A stretch of DNA of 8,701 nucleotides from Alphaproteobacteria bacterium. GTDB taxonomy: Bacteria; Pseudomonadota; Alphaproteobacteria; CAAHEQ01; UBA3637. Below are positions 1 through 7,713 of the stretch, piece after piece (position 1 is the stretch's first letter; each line of letters starts with the position of its first letter). The notes below the pieces were generated by a model. It had not been told where the DNA came from and made no database searches. It saw only the letters and a program-made list of their open reading frames with translations. A program made the translations under genes and the position numbers. The stretch is taken from NCBI GenBank assembly GCA_900772625.1, contig CAAHEQ010000017.1:1-8701 (forward strand). Reading direction: 5' to 3'.

Positions 1-347
1 TGGCCGATGAAGAGCGCTTTAATGATGAAGATCCTTTGTGGTTTTCCGAAACATCGCACCGCATTTCGCCTATTACGACTTTGAAAAAGTTTGAAAAGTC
101 CTTAACTGATGCGCTGAAGAAAAAGAGTATTTCGATGACGATACGTCCCGTGCTTGCCAAAACAGATGGCAACATCATCAATGCAGAGGATATGCAGGAA
201 GTATGGAGTGAAATGAAAGTTTCTGTCTGCCGTTCGGGAACTGGTATGCCAGAGGATTTACCGTCCTTTACGGATACATTTCCAAAGAAAGTGGATATTG
301 AAAACGTTGACGTAATTGAACAAATCAAAGAGATTTTGACAGCTTAA
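1..347 (+). CDS. Unrecognised protein upstream of the T4SS coupling gene (5' partial, C-terminus only)
   Basis: The reading frame is open from base 3 to the TAA at 345-347 and enters from outside the window, so only about the last 114 residues are visible. A TTG at 36 is in frame, but the residues before it (acidic, starting ADEERFNDED) read as normal coding sequence, so I treat the gene as truncated by the window edge and not as starting there. The visible part is soluble and mixed in charge, with no membrane segment and no motif I recognise. It ends in a short, probably helical stretch (VIEQIKEILTA). It lies 19 bases before the coupling-protein gene on the same strand, so it is probably in the same operon and may be a secretion or conjugation component or accessory protein. 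That role is inferred from position only. Confidence 0.6.
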   Translation, partial: ADEERFNDEDPLWFSETSHRISPITTLKKFEKSLTDALKKKSISMTIRPVLAKTDGNIINAEDMQEVWSEMKVSVCRSGTGMPEDLPSFTDTFPKKVDIENVDVIEQIKEILTA

Positions 348-366
348 CAAGAGGGGGAGTTGATAA

Positions 367-2532
367 ATGGTTTTTCAACGTGCTGGTGAATACGCAGATA
401 GAGATAAAGCCGTTTCGTTCTTGGTTGAATGGTGCGCTATTTCGGTTATTGTGTGCTTGCTGATGTTGTGGCTGATTATGCCGATTGTTGTGATTGGCAG
501 AGAAGGCTTGACGCATTCTATTTTAATGAAAGTGTTGCGCTTTTTAGGCGAATCGCTTGTCAATCCAAGCGCATGGTATAACCAATATGTTTTATTCGTC
601 AAACGCCAAATGATGACGCATTCGCTGGGGCAAATGATTATTCCATTCTTGCCTTTTATTACAGCGATTGGCATTTTTGTGACGGCGGCTGTGTTGAATC
701 CTTATGATTTTATGTTAAAGACTTTTGGTGGCGGCCGATTGGCAACTTATGCCGATGTGAAAAAAATGAAGCTATTTAATGGCTTTATTATGGTGCTCGG
801 GCGCTTTAAAGGCAAGCTTTTGAAAATGCCCGAAACGCTTTCCGCTTTGGTTGTTGCCCCTCCTGGTACTGGTAAAACGGCGGGCGTAGTGATTCCTACC
901 ATTTTGGAATCCCCAGGCATCAGTATCATTGTAAACGACCCAAAGCCTGAATTGTGCTTTTCCACATCGGGCTATCGCGCAACGCAAGGTCCTGTGTTCG
1001 TGATTAACTGGGGTGAAGAAGACGACCCCGAAAAAGGAATATTCTACCCATCTTGGAATCCGTTGTCGCCGAGTTGTTTGCCGCCTTCGGGGCCTCCCCG
1101 TGATATGTACATTGACTCTATGGTCGCGGTTATTGTGGAAGAACCAAAGGGTGGTGCAGACCCCCACTGGTCAAAGACTGGTCGAAATGCAATGTCGGGT
1201 TTTTTGCACTTTATTTCGTCCAAGTGTGAACGCGCCAGAGCCAATGATTACTTTGTGTCGCGTTTAATGGAAGGTTCGTTTGACGAGGAAGATGCCAAAG
1301 TGTTGGCAACTTATTATTCCGATATGCCTGATATGAGCGCGCGTAATGCTTTGATCGAGCTGCAAAATGGGACGTTGACATACGATTCGTATGCGCCAAT
1401 TGGCACATGGGAAGGCTTGCCTGATTATTGGCATGGGTGCGAACCGTGTATTGCGATGATTTTGGATTGGTTGAATGACGCACAAATGAAGATTGCTGCC
1501 GATATTAAGCGCCGAGCTGATGAAGGCGACCAAATGGCGGCCTTAGCTGATCCGATGCGTGATGTGTTGGATTATGCGGTTAATGAATGCGAACGTTTCC
1601 ATTATTCGCAACGTGCGATGCTTGAATTAAACCAGTTATCCAGTACACCAGATAAAGAGCGTGGTTCTATTTTGTCCACGGCTTTAACAGGTATTGGTGT
1701 CTTTAAAAACTCGGCGGTGCGTTCAAGAACGCGTTTTTCGGACTTTACTTTCCGCGATCTGCGCGGTATGACAGATCCTGTGACGGGTGAGATGAAACCT
1801 GTATCCGTGTATCTGTCCGTTAACCAAGTTGATGCAAGAGCTTTGTCCGTTATTACGGGTATTTTCATCGAATTGATGAGCTCGTTTTTGATTGCCAATC
1901 CGCCTAACTTTAAAGGTAGTGACGGATTGAAAACAGGGCCTTTCCCTGTGATGTTCGTATTGGACGAATTCCCGCAAATGCCAAAGCTGGCTGCGGTGAA
2001 AGACGGCCCTGCGGTTGGTCGTGGTCAAAAAGTGTCGTACTTGCTGATTGGTCAGGATTTAGGTCAGATTTCGGGTCAGTATGGTAAAGACGATTTGGAA
2101 ACAATCATTACAACGACTGCCGCCAAAGTTATTTTGGCACAAAACAACGAACAGACGGCACAGCGTTTTTCCAAAATGATTGGTACAAAAACGATTCAAA
2201 CACAAAACATTTCAAAGCAAGAAAGCTTTGGTTTTAACCCCAAACTGTCGGCAAGCGTTTCGACAAGCTTGCAATCCAGCCAAGTTGTCGGCGAATCCGA
2301 GATGATGAGTTTGGATATGTTAAAACAGTATGTGATTTTTCAGGGCTTTTTGAACCGTCCGATTTTGGCCGATGCGCCGCGTTGGTATTTGGATAAAGGA
2401 ATGCGTAAAAAATGTGCATTGCCTGCAGCACCGTTTGTGCCGTATTGGATTGTGGCTCAACGTGAAAATACAGAAATGAACGCAATGACTTCTGCGGTTG
2501 AAGAGCAAGAAAATCTGTTGGAAAAGGTGTAA
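367..2532 (+). CDS. VirD4/TraG-family type IV secretion coupling ATPase
   Basis: Inner-membrane ATPase that recruits DNA-protein or protein substrates to a type IV secretion channel. Two membrane segments are visible near the N-terminus (about residues 19-44 and 89-111), as in other coupling proteins. The Walker A loop is APPGTGKT at residues 164-171 with K170. Walker B is MFVLDEF at 529-535 with D533 and E534, followed by a conserved LLIGQDLGQI stretch that fits the family's motif after Walker B. At 721 residues it is longer than compact coupling proteins, and the extra length lies mainly between Walker A and Walker B. The ATG at 367 follows a strong GAGGGGGAG ribosome site at 351-359. The HNH-like gene begins 6 bases after the stop. 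I am confident of the family. Whether the cargo is DNA (conjugation) or protein (effectors) cannot be told, because no relaxase or VirB gene is in view. DotL/TraD-type relatives are a less likely alternative. Confidence 0.93.
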   Translation: MVFQRAGEYADRDKAVSFLVEWCAISVIVCLLMLWLIMPIVVIGREGLTHSILMKVLRFLGESLVNPSAWYNQYVLFVKRQMMTHSLGQMIIPFLPFITAIGIFVTAAVLNPYDFMLKTFGGGRLATYADVKKMKLFNGFIMVLGRFKGKLLKMPETLSALVVAPPGTGKTAGVVIPTILESPGISIIVNDPKPELCFSTSGYRATQGPVFVINWGEEDDPEKGIFYPSWNPLSPSCLPPSGPPRDMYIDSMVAVIVEEPKGGADPHWSKTGRNAMSGFLHFISSKCERARANDYFVSRLMEGSFDEEDAKVLATYYSDMPDMSARNALIELQNGTLTYDSYAPIGTWEGLPDYWHGCEPCIAMILDWLNDAQMKIAADIKRRADEGDQMAALADPMRDVLDYAVNECERFHYSQRAMLELNQLSSTPDKERGSILSTALTGIGVFKNSAVRSRTRFSDFTFRDLRGMTDPVTGEMKPVSVYLSVNQVDARALSVITGIFIELMSSFLIANPPNFKGSDGLKTGPFPVMFVLDEFPQMPKLAAVKDGPAVGRGQKVSYLLIGQDLGQISGQYGKDDLETIITTTAAKVILAQNNEQTAQRFSKMIGTKTIQTQNISKQESFGFNPKLSASVSTSLQSSQVVGESEMMSLDMLKQYVIFQGFLNRPILADAPRWYLDKGMRKKCALPAAPFVPYWIVAQRENTEMNAMTSAVEEQENLLEKV

Positions 2533-2538
2533 GCGTAA

Positions 2539-3153
2539 ATGTCTGATGGATCTTTGCTGACTTTCCCGAAAACAAAACACGCCATTTCGGTGACCTCCGA
2601 GATGCGCGAGGATTTGAAGTTTTGGGAAGCAAAGTTTCAAGAGATGAATTTTCCAGGTATGGACTTGGTCGAGGCCACGGCTTATCCGATTTCGATGAGC
2701 GATAAAATCGAACGCAAAAAGCAATACAAGCGTGTCAAACGCGACTTTTTAAAGTATGTTGCCTATAACTTTGTGAACGATTTGCGCAATGCGGGATTGG
2801 ACGAAGACAGCATTTTTTATTTTAAAAAAGGCATTATGCCCGAAAACTTTAATGTGCATTTAAAAGTGCCATTTGACTACACGGGTTCGGTGGACTTTTC
2901 GAATATGGTGCTGATTCAAAATCGCCCGTATCACGAGGATATCCACCGCTTTATGGATATGCAAATGGACGGAATGCCCGTGGGCACATTGCCTGAAAAA
3001 TTGTATATTCCAGTGCCGACTGGCAAAGTGTATATTCCACTGACGATGTACACGGGCTCGGGCGGCAAAGGCAAACACGACCGCAGCGTTTATGCAGGGT
3101 ATTCAGAAAGCGCCTTTAAGCGGTTGGCGCAAAAAACGATGATGGGGCGATAA
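2539..3153 (+). CDS. HNH-endonuclease-like protein, candidate T4SS-linked effector
   Basis: A 204-residue soluble protein with no signal peptide or membrane segment. The N-terminal half is charged and helical with a basic patch (about 56-72). Residues 106-136 fit the HNH (beta-beta-alpha metal) pattern: H107, P111, G116, the central N122 in SNMVLI, then H132 and H136 in PYHEDIH. The spacing from H107 to N122 equals that from the first metal ligand to N in standard HNH domains. The position next to H107, normally the general-base His, is L108, so activity is uncertain. The C-terminus is glycine- and lysine-rich (173-204) and basic. Its ribosome site AAGGTG (2524-2529) lies inside the end of the coupling-protein gene, so translation is probably coupled. 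A SUKH-family gene follows 12 bases later, the arrangement expected of a nuclease toxin with its immunity protein. The HNH assignment is by eye. A nuclease-derived accessory protein of the transfer system is the main alternative. Confidence 0.6.
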   Translation: MSDGSLLTFPKTKHAISVTSEMREDLKFWEAKFQEMNFPGMDLVEATAYPISMSDKIERKKQYKRVKRDFLKYVAYNFVNDLRNAGLDEDSIFYFKKGIMPENFNVHLKVPFDYTGSVDFSNMVLIQNRPYHEDIHRFMDMQMDGMPVGTLPEKLYIPVPTGKVYIPLTMYTGSGGKGKHDRSVYAGYSESAFKRLAQKTMMGR

Positions 3154-3165
3154 AGGGGCGATAAA
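3144..3165 (+). repeat. Perfect 11-bp tandem duplication spanning a stop codon and ribosome site
   Basis: GGGGCGATAAA occurs twice back to back (3144-3154 and 3155-3165). The first copy carries the last codons and TAA stop (3151-3153) of the HNH-like gene. The second supplies the AAAGGGG-type ribosome site directly before the ATG of the SUKH gene. With a single copy, the stop would sit one base before the downstream ATG. The repeat therefore created the present 12-base spacer and gave the downstream gene its own ribosome site clear of the upstream coding region. Confidence 0.9.
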
Positions 3166-3642
3166 ATGTTGCTACTTAAAAAATTATTGGATAAGCTTTA
3201 CAAGGCAAATGCCCGCGTTTTTAAGCCTGTACCAGAAGCGGATTTGCGTGCTTTGCGTATGAAAATGGCGCGCGATAAAATGCCTGCATTGCCTGCGGAT
3301 TATATTCAATTTTTAACGTTGACGGACGGTTTAATGTATAATGGCTTGCGCTTTTGGGGCGTCAAAGATCACGACCGTGAAAAGCAAGGTTATACCTATC
3401 CAGGCTTGCTTTCCGTAAACGAGGATTTTTATGCGCGCAATCGCCGCAAGGATATTTTGCTGATAGGTGAAAAAGACGAGGACTTGTTGATCTATTCGCC
3501 AAGCGAGAAGGTCTATCAAATAATGGACAAGATGTTGCTGATTCCCGATTTGAACTTGCCGCGCTTTTTTGATGTGATTTACTTTTTCAGCCAAACAATG
3601 CTGGACGACAACAAGTTGCCCGAATTGACCGAGGAAAAGTAA
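3166..3642 (+). CDS. SUKH superfamily (SMI1/KNR4, YrhA-like) protein, probable immunity protein
   Basis: A 158-residue soluble protein. The SUKH signature is clear: LPADYIQFLTLTDGLMYNGL (about residues 44-63) matches the family pattern of LP, an aromatic-rich helix, then a DG/NG turn followed by a short strand (RFWGV). Downstream, DILLIGEKDEDLLIY (about 97-111) resembles the second conserved strand pair of YrhA-type members, and the C-terminal helix FFDVIYFFSQTM fits the family's end. Many bacterial SUKH proteins neutralise toxins of polymorphic or contact-dependent systems, often nucleases including HNH types, by direct binding. Here it directly follows an HNH-like gene. Start ATG 3166 has GGGG at 3155-3158 as ribosome site. 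No convincing terminator follows the gene. The family call is fairly sure. The immunity role is inference from the neighbour. Confidence 0.75.
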   Translation: MLLLKKLLDKLYKANARVFKPVPEADLRALRMKMARDKMPALPADYIQFLTLTDGLMYNGLRFWGVKDHDREKQGYTYPGLLSVNEDFYARNRRKDILLIGEKDEDLLIYSPSEKVYQIMDKMLLIPDLNLPRFFDVIYFFSQTMLDDNKLPELTEEK

Positions 3643-3783
3643 GCTTTTTTAAGTGCTGCCATTTGTTATACGCATCCTTTAAAATCGTGGTTGATTATTA
3701 AAGCACGCCCTCCAAAAGCCTCGGCACAATAGCTTAAATGCAGCAACGCTGCGGGGCATAAACGGGCCATAAAATAAATTAAA

Positions 3784-3811
3784 AAAAGCTTGATTTCATT
3801 TAAAAGCTTGA
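3784..3811 (+). repeat. 10-bp direct repeat flanking the pckG -35 region
   Basis: AAAAGCTTGA is present at 3784-3793 and again at 3802-3811, a period of 18 bases (close to two helical turns of DNA). The first copy contributes the -35 hexamer of the proposed promoter and the second ends at its spacer, so a protein binding both on one face of the helix could affect transcription. In an AT-rich spacer it could also be chance. Confidence 0.5.
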
Positions 3812-3818
3812 CTATGAT
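3790..3818 (+). promoter_or_regulatory. Sigma70-like promoter for the pckG-uvrC-pgsA run
   Basis: TTGATT (3790-3795) and TATGAT (3813-3818) are separated by exactly 17 bases, matching 4 of 6 and 5 of 6 consensus positions. The start of transcription would be near 3825, leaving a short leader of about 27 bases before the pckG ATG. A second possible -35, TTGACT at 3808-3813, has no acceptable -10 at the right distance. Confidence 0.6.
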
Positions 3819-3827
3819 AAACATAGT
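3811..3827. promoter_or_regulatory. Palindrome over the pckG -10 element, possible operator
   Basis: ACTATG (3811-3816), spacer ATAAA, CATAGT (3822-3827): perfect 6-base arms. It covers the proposed -10 hexamer and the predicted transcription start, the usual place for a repressor site. It is not followed by a T-run, so it is not a terminator. No regulator gene is in the window and the assignment is inferred from position and symmetry. Confidence 0.4.
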
Positions 3828-3840
3828 TTATTGATAAATT

Positions 3841-3845
3841 GGGGG
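3841..3845 (+). promoter_or_regulatory. Ribosome binding site deciding the pckG start
   Basis: GGGGG at 3841-3845 lies 6 bases before ATG 3852. An in-frame TTG at 3831 would add seven residues, but it falls next to the predicted transcription start and has no ribosome site, so the ATG at 3852 is chosen. Confidence 0.75.
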
Positions 3846-3851
3846 CTTTTT

Positions 3852-5858
3852 ATGAAACAAAATAATATACCGACAAAAAATAAAAATGTAATCGCTTGGG
3901 TGGAACAAGTCGCGGCTCTGACCGAACCTGATGCCGTCTATTGGTGTGACGGATCGGATGCGGAGTATGCACGCCTTGCCAATGAATTGGTCGAAAAAGG
4001 CACGTTCATTAAGCTCAATGAAAAGAAGCGGCCGAACAGCTTTTTGGCGCGCTCTAATCCAAAGGATGTTGCGCGTGTTGAGGCTCGGACTTTCATTTGT
4101 TCGGAAAAAGAGGAGGACGCAGGTCCTACAAATAACTGGGCAAATCCAAAGAAAATGAAAAAGCAACTGACAAAGTTGTTCAAAGGCTGTATGCACGGCC
4201 GCACTATGTATGTTGTGCCGTTCTCGATGGGGCCTTTGGGTTCGGATATTGCGCAAATCGGTATCGAAATTACGGACAGCCCCTATGTCGTTTGCAATAT
4301 GAAAATTATGACGCGTATGGGACAAAAAGTCTGGGGCGTTTTGGGCGACAAAGGCTTTTTTGTGCCGTGCTTGCATTCGGTTGGTTGTCCGCTTGAAAAA
4401 GGTCAAAAAGACGTGGCTTGGCCGTGTAATCCAGACAACACTTACATCACGCACTTTCCAGAGACGCGCGAGATTATTTCTTTTGGTTCGGGATATGGCG
4501 GCAATGCGTTGCTGGGCAAAAAATGCTTAGCCTTGCGTATCGCTTCCAAAATGGCAAAAGATGAAGGCTGGCTTGCCGAGCATATGCTGATTTCAGGAAT
4601 CGAAAGCCCTGACGGTCAAAAGACATATATTTCAGCGGCATTCCCGTCCGCATGTGGCAAGACAAACTTGGCGATGCTCATTCCACCAAAGACTTTTAAA
4701 GGTTGGAAAGTATGGACAGTTGGCGATGACATTGCTTGGTTAAAGCCAAAAAATGGACGGCTTTATGCAATCAATCCAGAAGCGGGCTTTTTCGGTGTAG
4801 CACCAGGAACGTCAGCTAAGACAAACAAAAACGCGCTGGATGCGTGCCGTGCAAATACAATTTTCACCAACGTAGCTTTGACAGATGACGGCGATGTGTG
4901 GTGGGAGGGTATGACAGATACACCACCAAAGCATTTGATTGACTGGCAAGGCAATGACTGGACGCCCGATTGCGGACGTGTGGCCGCGCACCCGAACAGT
5001 CGTTTTACAGCGCCAGCAAGCCAGTGTCCGACAATTGATAAAGAGTGGGAAAATCCAGAAGGCGTGCCTATTTCTGCAATGATTTTCGGTGGCCGTTTGG
5101 CAACAAATGCGCCGCTGGTGTATCAATCGTTTAATTGGGCGCACGGCGTGTACTTGGCGGCAACAGTCGGCTCGGAAAAGACGGCTGCATCCGAAGGCAA
5201 AACGGGTGAAATTCGCCGCGATCCATTTGCAATGCTGCCTTTCTGTGGCTACAATATGGGTGATTACTTTACGCATTGGTTGGAGCTGGGGCGCAAGCTT
5301 GCTCAAATGCCGCTTATCTTCCGCGTCAACTGGTTCAGACGTGATGAAAAAGGCAATTTCTTATGGCCTGGCTATGGCGAAAATATGCGCGTTATCCGCT
5401 GGATAGTCGAACGTGTGCTGGCCAGCAAAGGTGCTGTCGAAAGCCCACTGGGTATGATGCCAACTTATGATGATTTGGATTGGAACGGTCTTGACTTTAG
5501 CCAACAAGAGTTTGCAAACTTAATGTCGGTTGATCGCGATCAAGGTGTAAGCGAAGTTTTGCAACAAGTCGAGTACTTTAAGAAATTCAAAAAGCATTTG
5601 CCAGCCGAGTTTAACAGCGAAATGGCGCTTTTGTTCTTGCGTTTGGTGCGCTCGAATGCCAAGTGGACTTTGCCAGATGCAAAAGTCCCTGCAAAGGCAT
5701 CTCAAGCATCTGCTCTGAAGACAAAAAAAACGACTAAAACTGCTCAAAAGGCAAAAGCCAATAAGTCCACAAAATCCACGCCTGCGCGTCCGACAAAAGG
5801 AAAAGCGGCTTCCAGCAAAGCTGGCTCAAAAGCAAAGGTGGTCAAAAAGAGTCAATGA
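3852..5858 (+). CDS. pckG: Phosphoenolpyruvate carboxykinase (GTP), with lysine-rich C-terminal tail
   Basis: Cytosolic enzyme interconverting oxaloacetate + GTP and phosphoenolpyruvate + GDP + CO2, at the junction of the TCA cycle with gluconeogenesis. It can run toward oxaloacetate in fermenting cells. GTP-type hallmarks are all visible: [10 protein letters not shown] (217-225, metal ligand K224), H244, the P-loop FPSACGKTN (264-272) with the mobile-loop cysteine C268 typical of GTP enzymes, GDD (291-293) as second metal site, the [12 protein letters not shown] stretch, and the [20 protein letters not shown] nucleotide-side segment. Residues 1 to about 608 match the normal length of the family. 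Residues 609-668 are an added low-complexity tail with 17 Lys and 1 Arg in 60 positions and otherwise Ala, Ser and Thr, like a histone H1 tail. The stop overlaps the uvrC start (ATGA, 5855-5858). The enzyme call is very secure. The tail's role is unknown. Confidence 0.97.
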   Translation: MKQNNIPTKNKNVIAWVEQVAALTEPDAVYWCDGSDAEYARLANELVEKGTFIKLNEKKRPNSFLARSNPKDVARVEARTFICSEKEEDAGPTNNWANPKKMKKQLTKLFKGCMHGRTMYVVPFSMGPLGSDIAQIGIEITDSPYVVCNMKIMTRMGQKVWGVLGDKGFFVPCLHSVGCPLEKGQKDVAWPCNPDNTYITHFPETREIISFGSGYGGNALLGKKCLALRIASKMAKDEGWLAEHMLISGIESPDGQKTYISAAFPSACGKTNLAMLIPPKTFKGWKVWTVGDDIAWLKPKNGRLYAINPEAGFFGVAPGTSAKTNKNALDACRANTIFTNVALTDDGDVWWEGMTDTPPKHLIDWQGNDWTPDCGRVAAHPNSRFTAPASQCPTIDKEWENPEGVPISAMIFGGRLATNAPLVYQSFNWAHGVYLAATVGSEKTAASEGKTGEIRRDPFAMLPFCGYNMGDYFTHWLELGRKLAQMPLIFRVNWFRRDEKGNFLWPGYGENMRVIRWIVERVLASKGAVESPLGMMPTYDDLDWNGLDFSQQEFANLMSVDRDQGVSEVLQQVEYFKKFKKHLPAEFNSEMALLFLRLVRSNAKWTLPDAKVPAKASQASALKTKKTTKTAQKAKANKSTKSTPARPTKGKAASSKAGSKAKVVKKSQ

Positions 5859-7684
5859 CGGTTTCGCAAGGCGTTGAAGTTTTAAAAGCAAAGGTAGCAT
5901 TGCTGCCTTTGCGCGCTGGCGTTTACCGAATGCTCGATAAAAACGGCAAGGTTTTGTATGTCGGCAAGGCAAAATCGCTTAAAAAACGCGTCATTTCCTA
6001 TACGCGTTTTGATCGCTTACCCGTGCGATTGCAACGAATGGTCGCGCAAGTGGCTGATTTGGTGGTGGTTGAAACGGCCTCTGAAGCGGAGGCGTTCTTG
6101 CTGGAAAACGAGCTGATTAAAAAATATCAGCCGTACTATAATATTTTACTTAAAGACGACAAAAGCTTTCCTTACATTATGCTTGCGGATACGCACCATA
6201 CGGGCTATCCACGCTTTGCAAAGTACCGTGGCGCAAGGTCGGATAAGGCCGAATATTTTGGTCCCTATGCGACAGGTGATGCTGTGAGCGAAAGTTTGGA
6301 AACTTTGCAGAAAGTTTTTGGCTTGCGCAGTTGCACAGATACGAACTTTGCGCACCGCACGCGTCCGTGCTTAATGTACCAAATTAAGCGTTGTACGGGG
6401 CCGTGTGTTGGGCTTGTCACAAAGCAAGAGTATGCCGAACAAGTGCGTCAAGCGCGTGATTTTTTGACGGGCAAAAATGTCGATATTCAGCGCAAGCTAA
6501 CGCGCCAGATGCAACAGGAAAGCGAGGCGATGCAATATGAAAAAGCACTTGTCCTGCGGGACAAAATTGCTGCGCTCAATAAAATGCAAGCCAGCGCAGA
6601 GGGCGCTTTGAATGCTTCTGTAGATGCGGACTTTATTGCGCTTTATCGTCAGGCGGATATGGCCGCAATCGAGATTTTCTTTTTCCGTCACGGTCAAAAC
6701 GGCGGCACGCACCGCGTGATTTTAAAGGATTTGGCCGAACAGACAAACGCGGATATTTTATCCGACTTTTTGGGGCAGTTTTATTTGAATGTGTCCTTAC
6801 CGCACGAAATTATTTTGTCCGAGGCTATTCAAGATATGGCCGCCGTTGAGCAAGCATTTTCTCAAGCCGCGGGACATATTGTGCGCATTTTAACGTCTGT
6901 GCGCAGCGTGCGTCTTAAAATGTTGGAACGAGCGATTGTCAATGCTAGAGAAGCTTTAGAACGCTATCAGCTGGAAACGGGACATCAATCCGAGCTTTTG
7001 GCGCAATTGGCTAAGCTGATGGGAATCGAAAAAATCGAAACACTAGAGGTGTATGATAACAGCCATATTCAAGGCACGTCCAGTGTGGGCGCTTGTATTT
7101 GTGCAGGGGAGCAGGGCTTTATCAAATCTAAATACCGCCGTTTTAACATTCAATATGCGCAAACGAATGATGACTTTGATATGATGCGCGAAGTGTTGAC
7201 CAGACGCTTAAAGCGCGGGGTGGCCGAAAACAACTTGCCGTCCGCTTTTATCATTGACGGTGGCGTGGGGCAATTAAGCTCTGTGCGCCAGATTATGAAC
7301 AAGCTCAACATTTTCGTCCCCACGATTGGCGTGGCCAAAGGCGTGGATCGAAACGCAGGTAATGAAAAGCTTTATTTGCTGGACAGCAACGAGCCGATTA
7401 TTTTACCGCACGAGTCGGCGCTGTTGCACTTTATCCAGCGGCTCAGAGACGAGGCGCACCGTTTTGCTATAGGCTCGCACCGCCTCAAGCGCGCCAAAGA
7501 TACAATGCGTACTGCGCTGGACGAAATCGAGGGTATAGGGCATGTTCGCCGCAAAAAACTCTTGGAACATTTCGGCACGCCAAAGGCCGTCAAAGAGGCT
7601 AGTCTTGCAGAGCTGATGATGGTTGACGGAATAAGTGAAAATATTGCAAAAAAAATCTATACTTTTTTTCATAAAGGACTATGA
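5855..7684 (+). CDS. uvrC: Excinuclease ABC subunit C (UvrC)
   Basis: Dual-incision nuclease of nucleotide excision repair, acting with UvrA and UvrB at bulky lesions. Full length at 609 residues. Domains in order: GIY-YIG nuclease for the 3' incision (GVY at 22-24, YVG at 35-37, conserved [13 protein letters not shown] at 84-96); four cysteines C160, C172, C180, C184 with the 12-8-4 spacing of the iron-sulfur site reported for E. coli UvrC; UVR motif binding UvrB (about 209-243); RNase H-like nuclease for the 5' incision (D401 in [10 protein letters not shown]468 in IDGG, H535 in DEAHRF); tandem helix-hairpin-helix DNA-binding region (about 555-605). All catalytic residues appear intact. The ATG overlaps the pckG stop by 4 bases, and the only nearby ribosome site, AAGGTGG (5835-5841), is rather far upstream, so translation probably relies on ribosomes terminating pckG. 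Confidence 0.97.
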   Translation: MTVSQGVEVLKAKVALLPLRAGVYRMLDKNGKVLYVGKAKSLKKRVISYTRFDRLPVRLQRMVAQVADLVVVETASEAEAFLLENELIKKYQPYYNILLKDDKSFPYIMLADTHHTGYPRFAKYRGARSDKAEYFGPYATGDAVSESLETLQKVFGLRSCTDTNFAHRTRPCLMYQIKRCTGPCVGLVTKQEYAEQVRQARDFLTGKNVDIQRKLTRQMQQESEAMQYEKALVLRDKIAALNKMQASAEGALNASVDADFIALYRQADMAAIEIFFFRHGQNGGTHRVILKDLAEQTNADILSDFLGQFYLNVSLPHEIILSEAIQDMAAVEQAFSQAAGHIVRILTSVRSVRLKMLERAIVNAREALERYQLETGHQSELLAQLAKLMGIEKIETLEVYDNSHIQGTSSVGACICAGEQGFIKSKYRRFNIQYAQTNDDFDMMREVLTRRLKRGVAENNLPSAFIIDGGVGQLSSVRQIMNKLNIFVPTIGVAKGVDRNAGNEKLYLLDSNEPIILPHESALLHFIQRLRDEAHRFAIGSHRLKRAKDTMRTALDEIEGIGHVRRKKLLEHFGTPKAVKEASLAELMMVDGISENIAKKIYTFFHKGL

Positions 7685-7713
7685 TAGATGAGAATCGTGT
7701 AAAGGAGTCTTAA

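Noticed and set aside
2234..2724. Two open frames of over 130 codons on the - strand
   Set aside because: Both are antisense across the end of the coupling gene and the start of the HNH-like gene. Their translations look like non-coding composition (many His, Arg, Ser, Gln).
3629..3650. AAAAG/CTTTT hairpin at the end of the SUKH gene as a terminator
   Set aside because: It is a 5-pair AT-rich stem overlapping the stop codon and too weak to call.
3740..3752. GCAGC-AAC-GCTGC hairpin in the spacer before pckG as a terminator of the secretion operon
   Set aside because: The stem is only 5 pairs and no T-run follows on either strand, so there is no support for termination.
3831..3851. TTG start extending PckG by seven residues
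   Set aside because: No ribosome site precedes it and it falls near the predicted transcription start. ATG 3852 has GGGGG at a good distance.
3828..4454. 208-codon open frame on the - strand
   Set aside because: It lies antisense to the start of pckG, whose protein is unmistakable. The - strand product is low in recognisable motifs and has no ribosome site.
7688..7702. Four-codon minicistron (ATG to TAA) between uvrC and pgsA
   Set aside because: It has no ribosome site and is short enough to arise by chance. No attenuation hairpin surrounds it.
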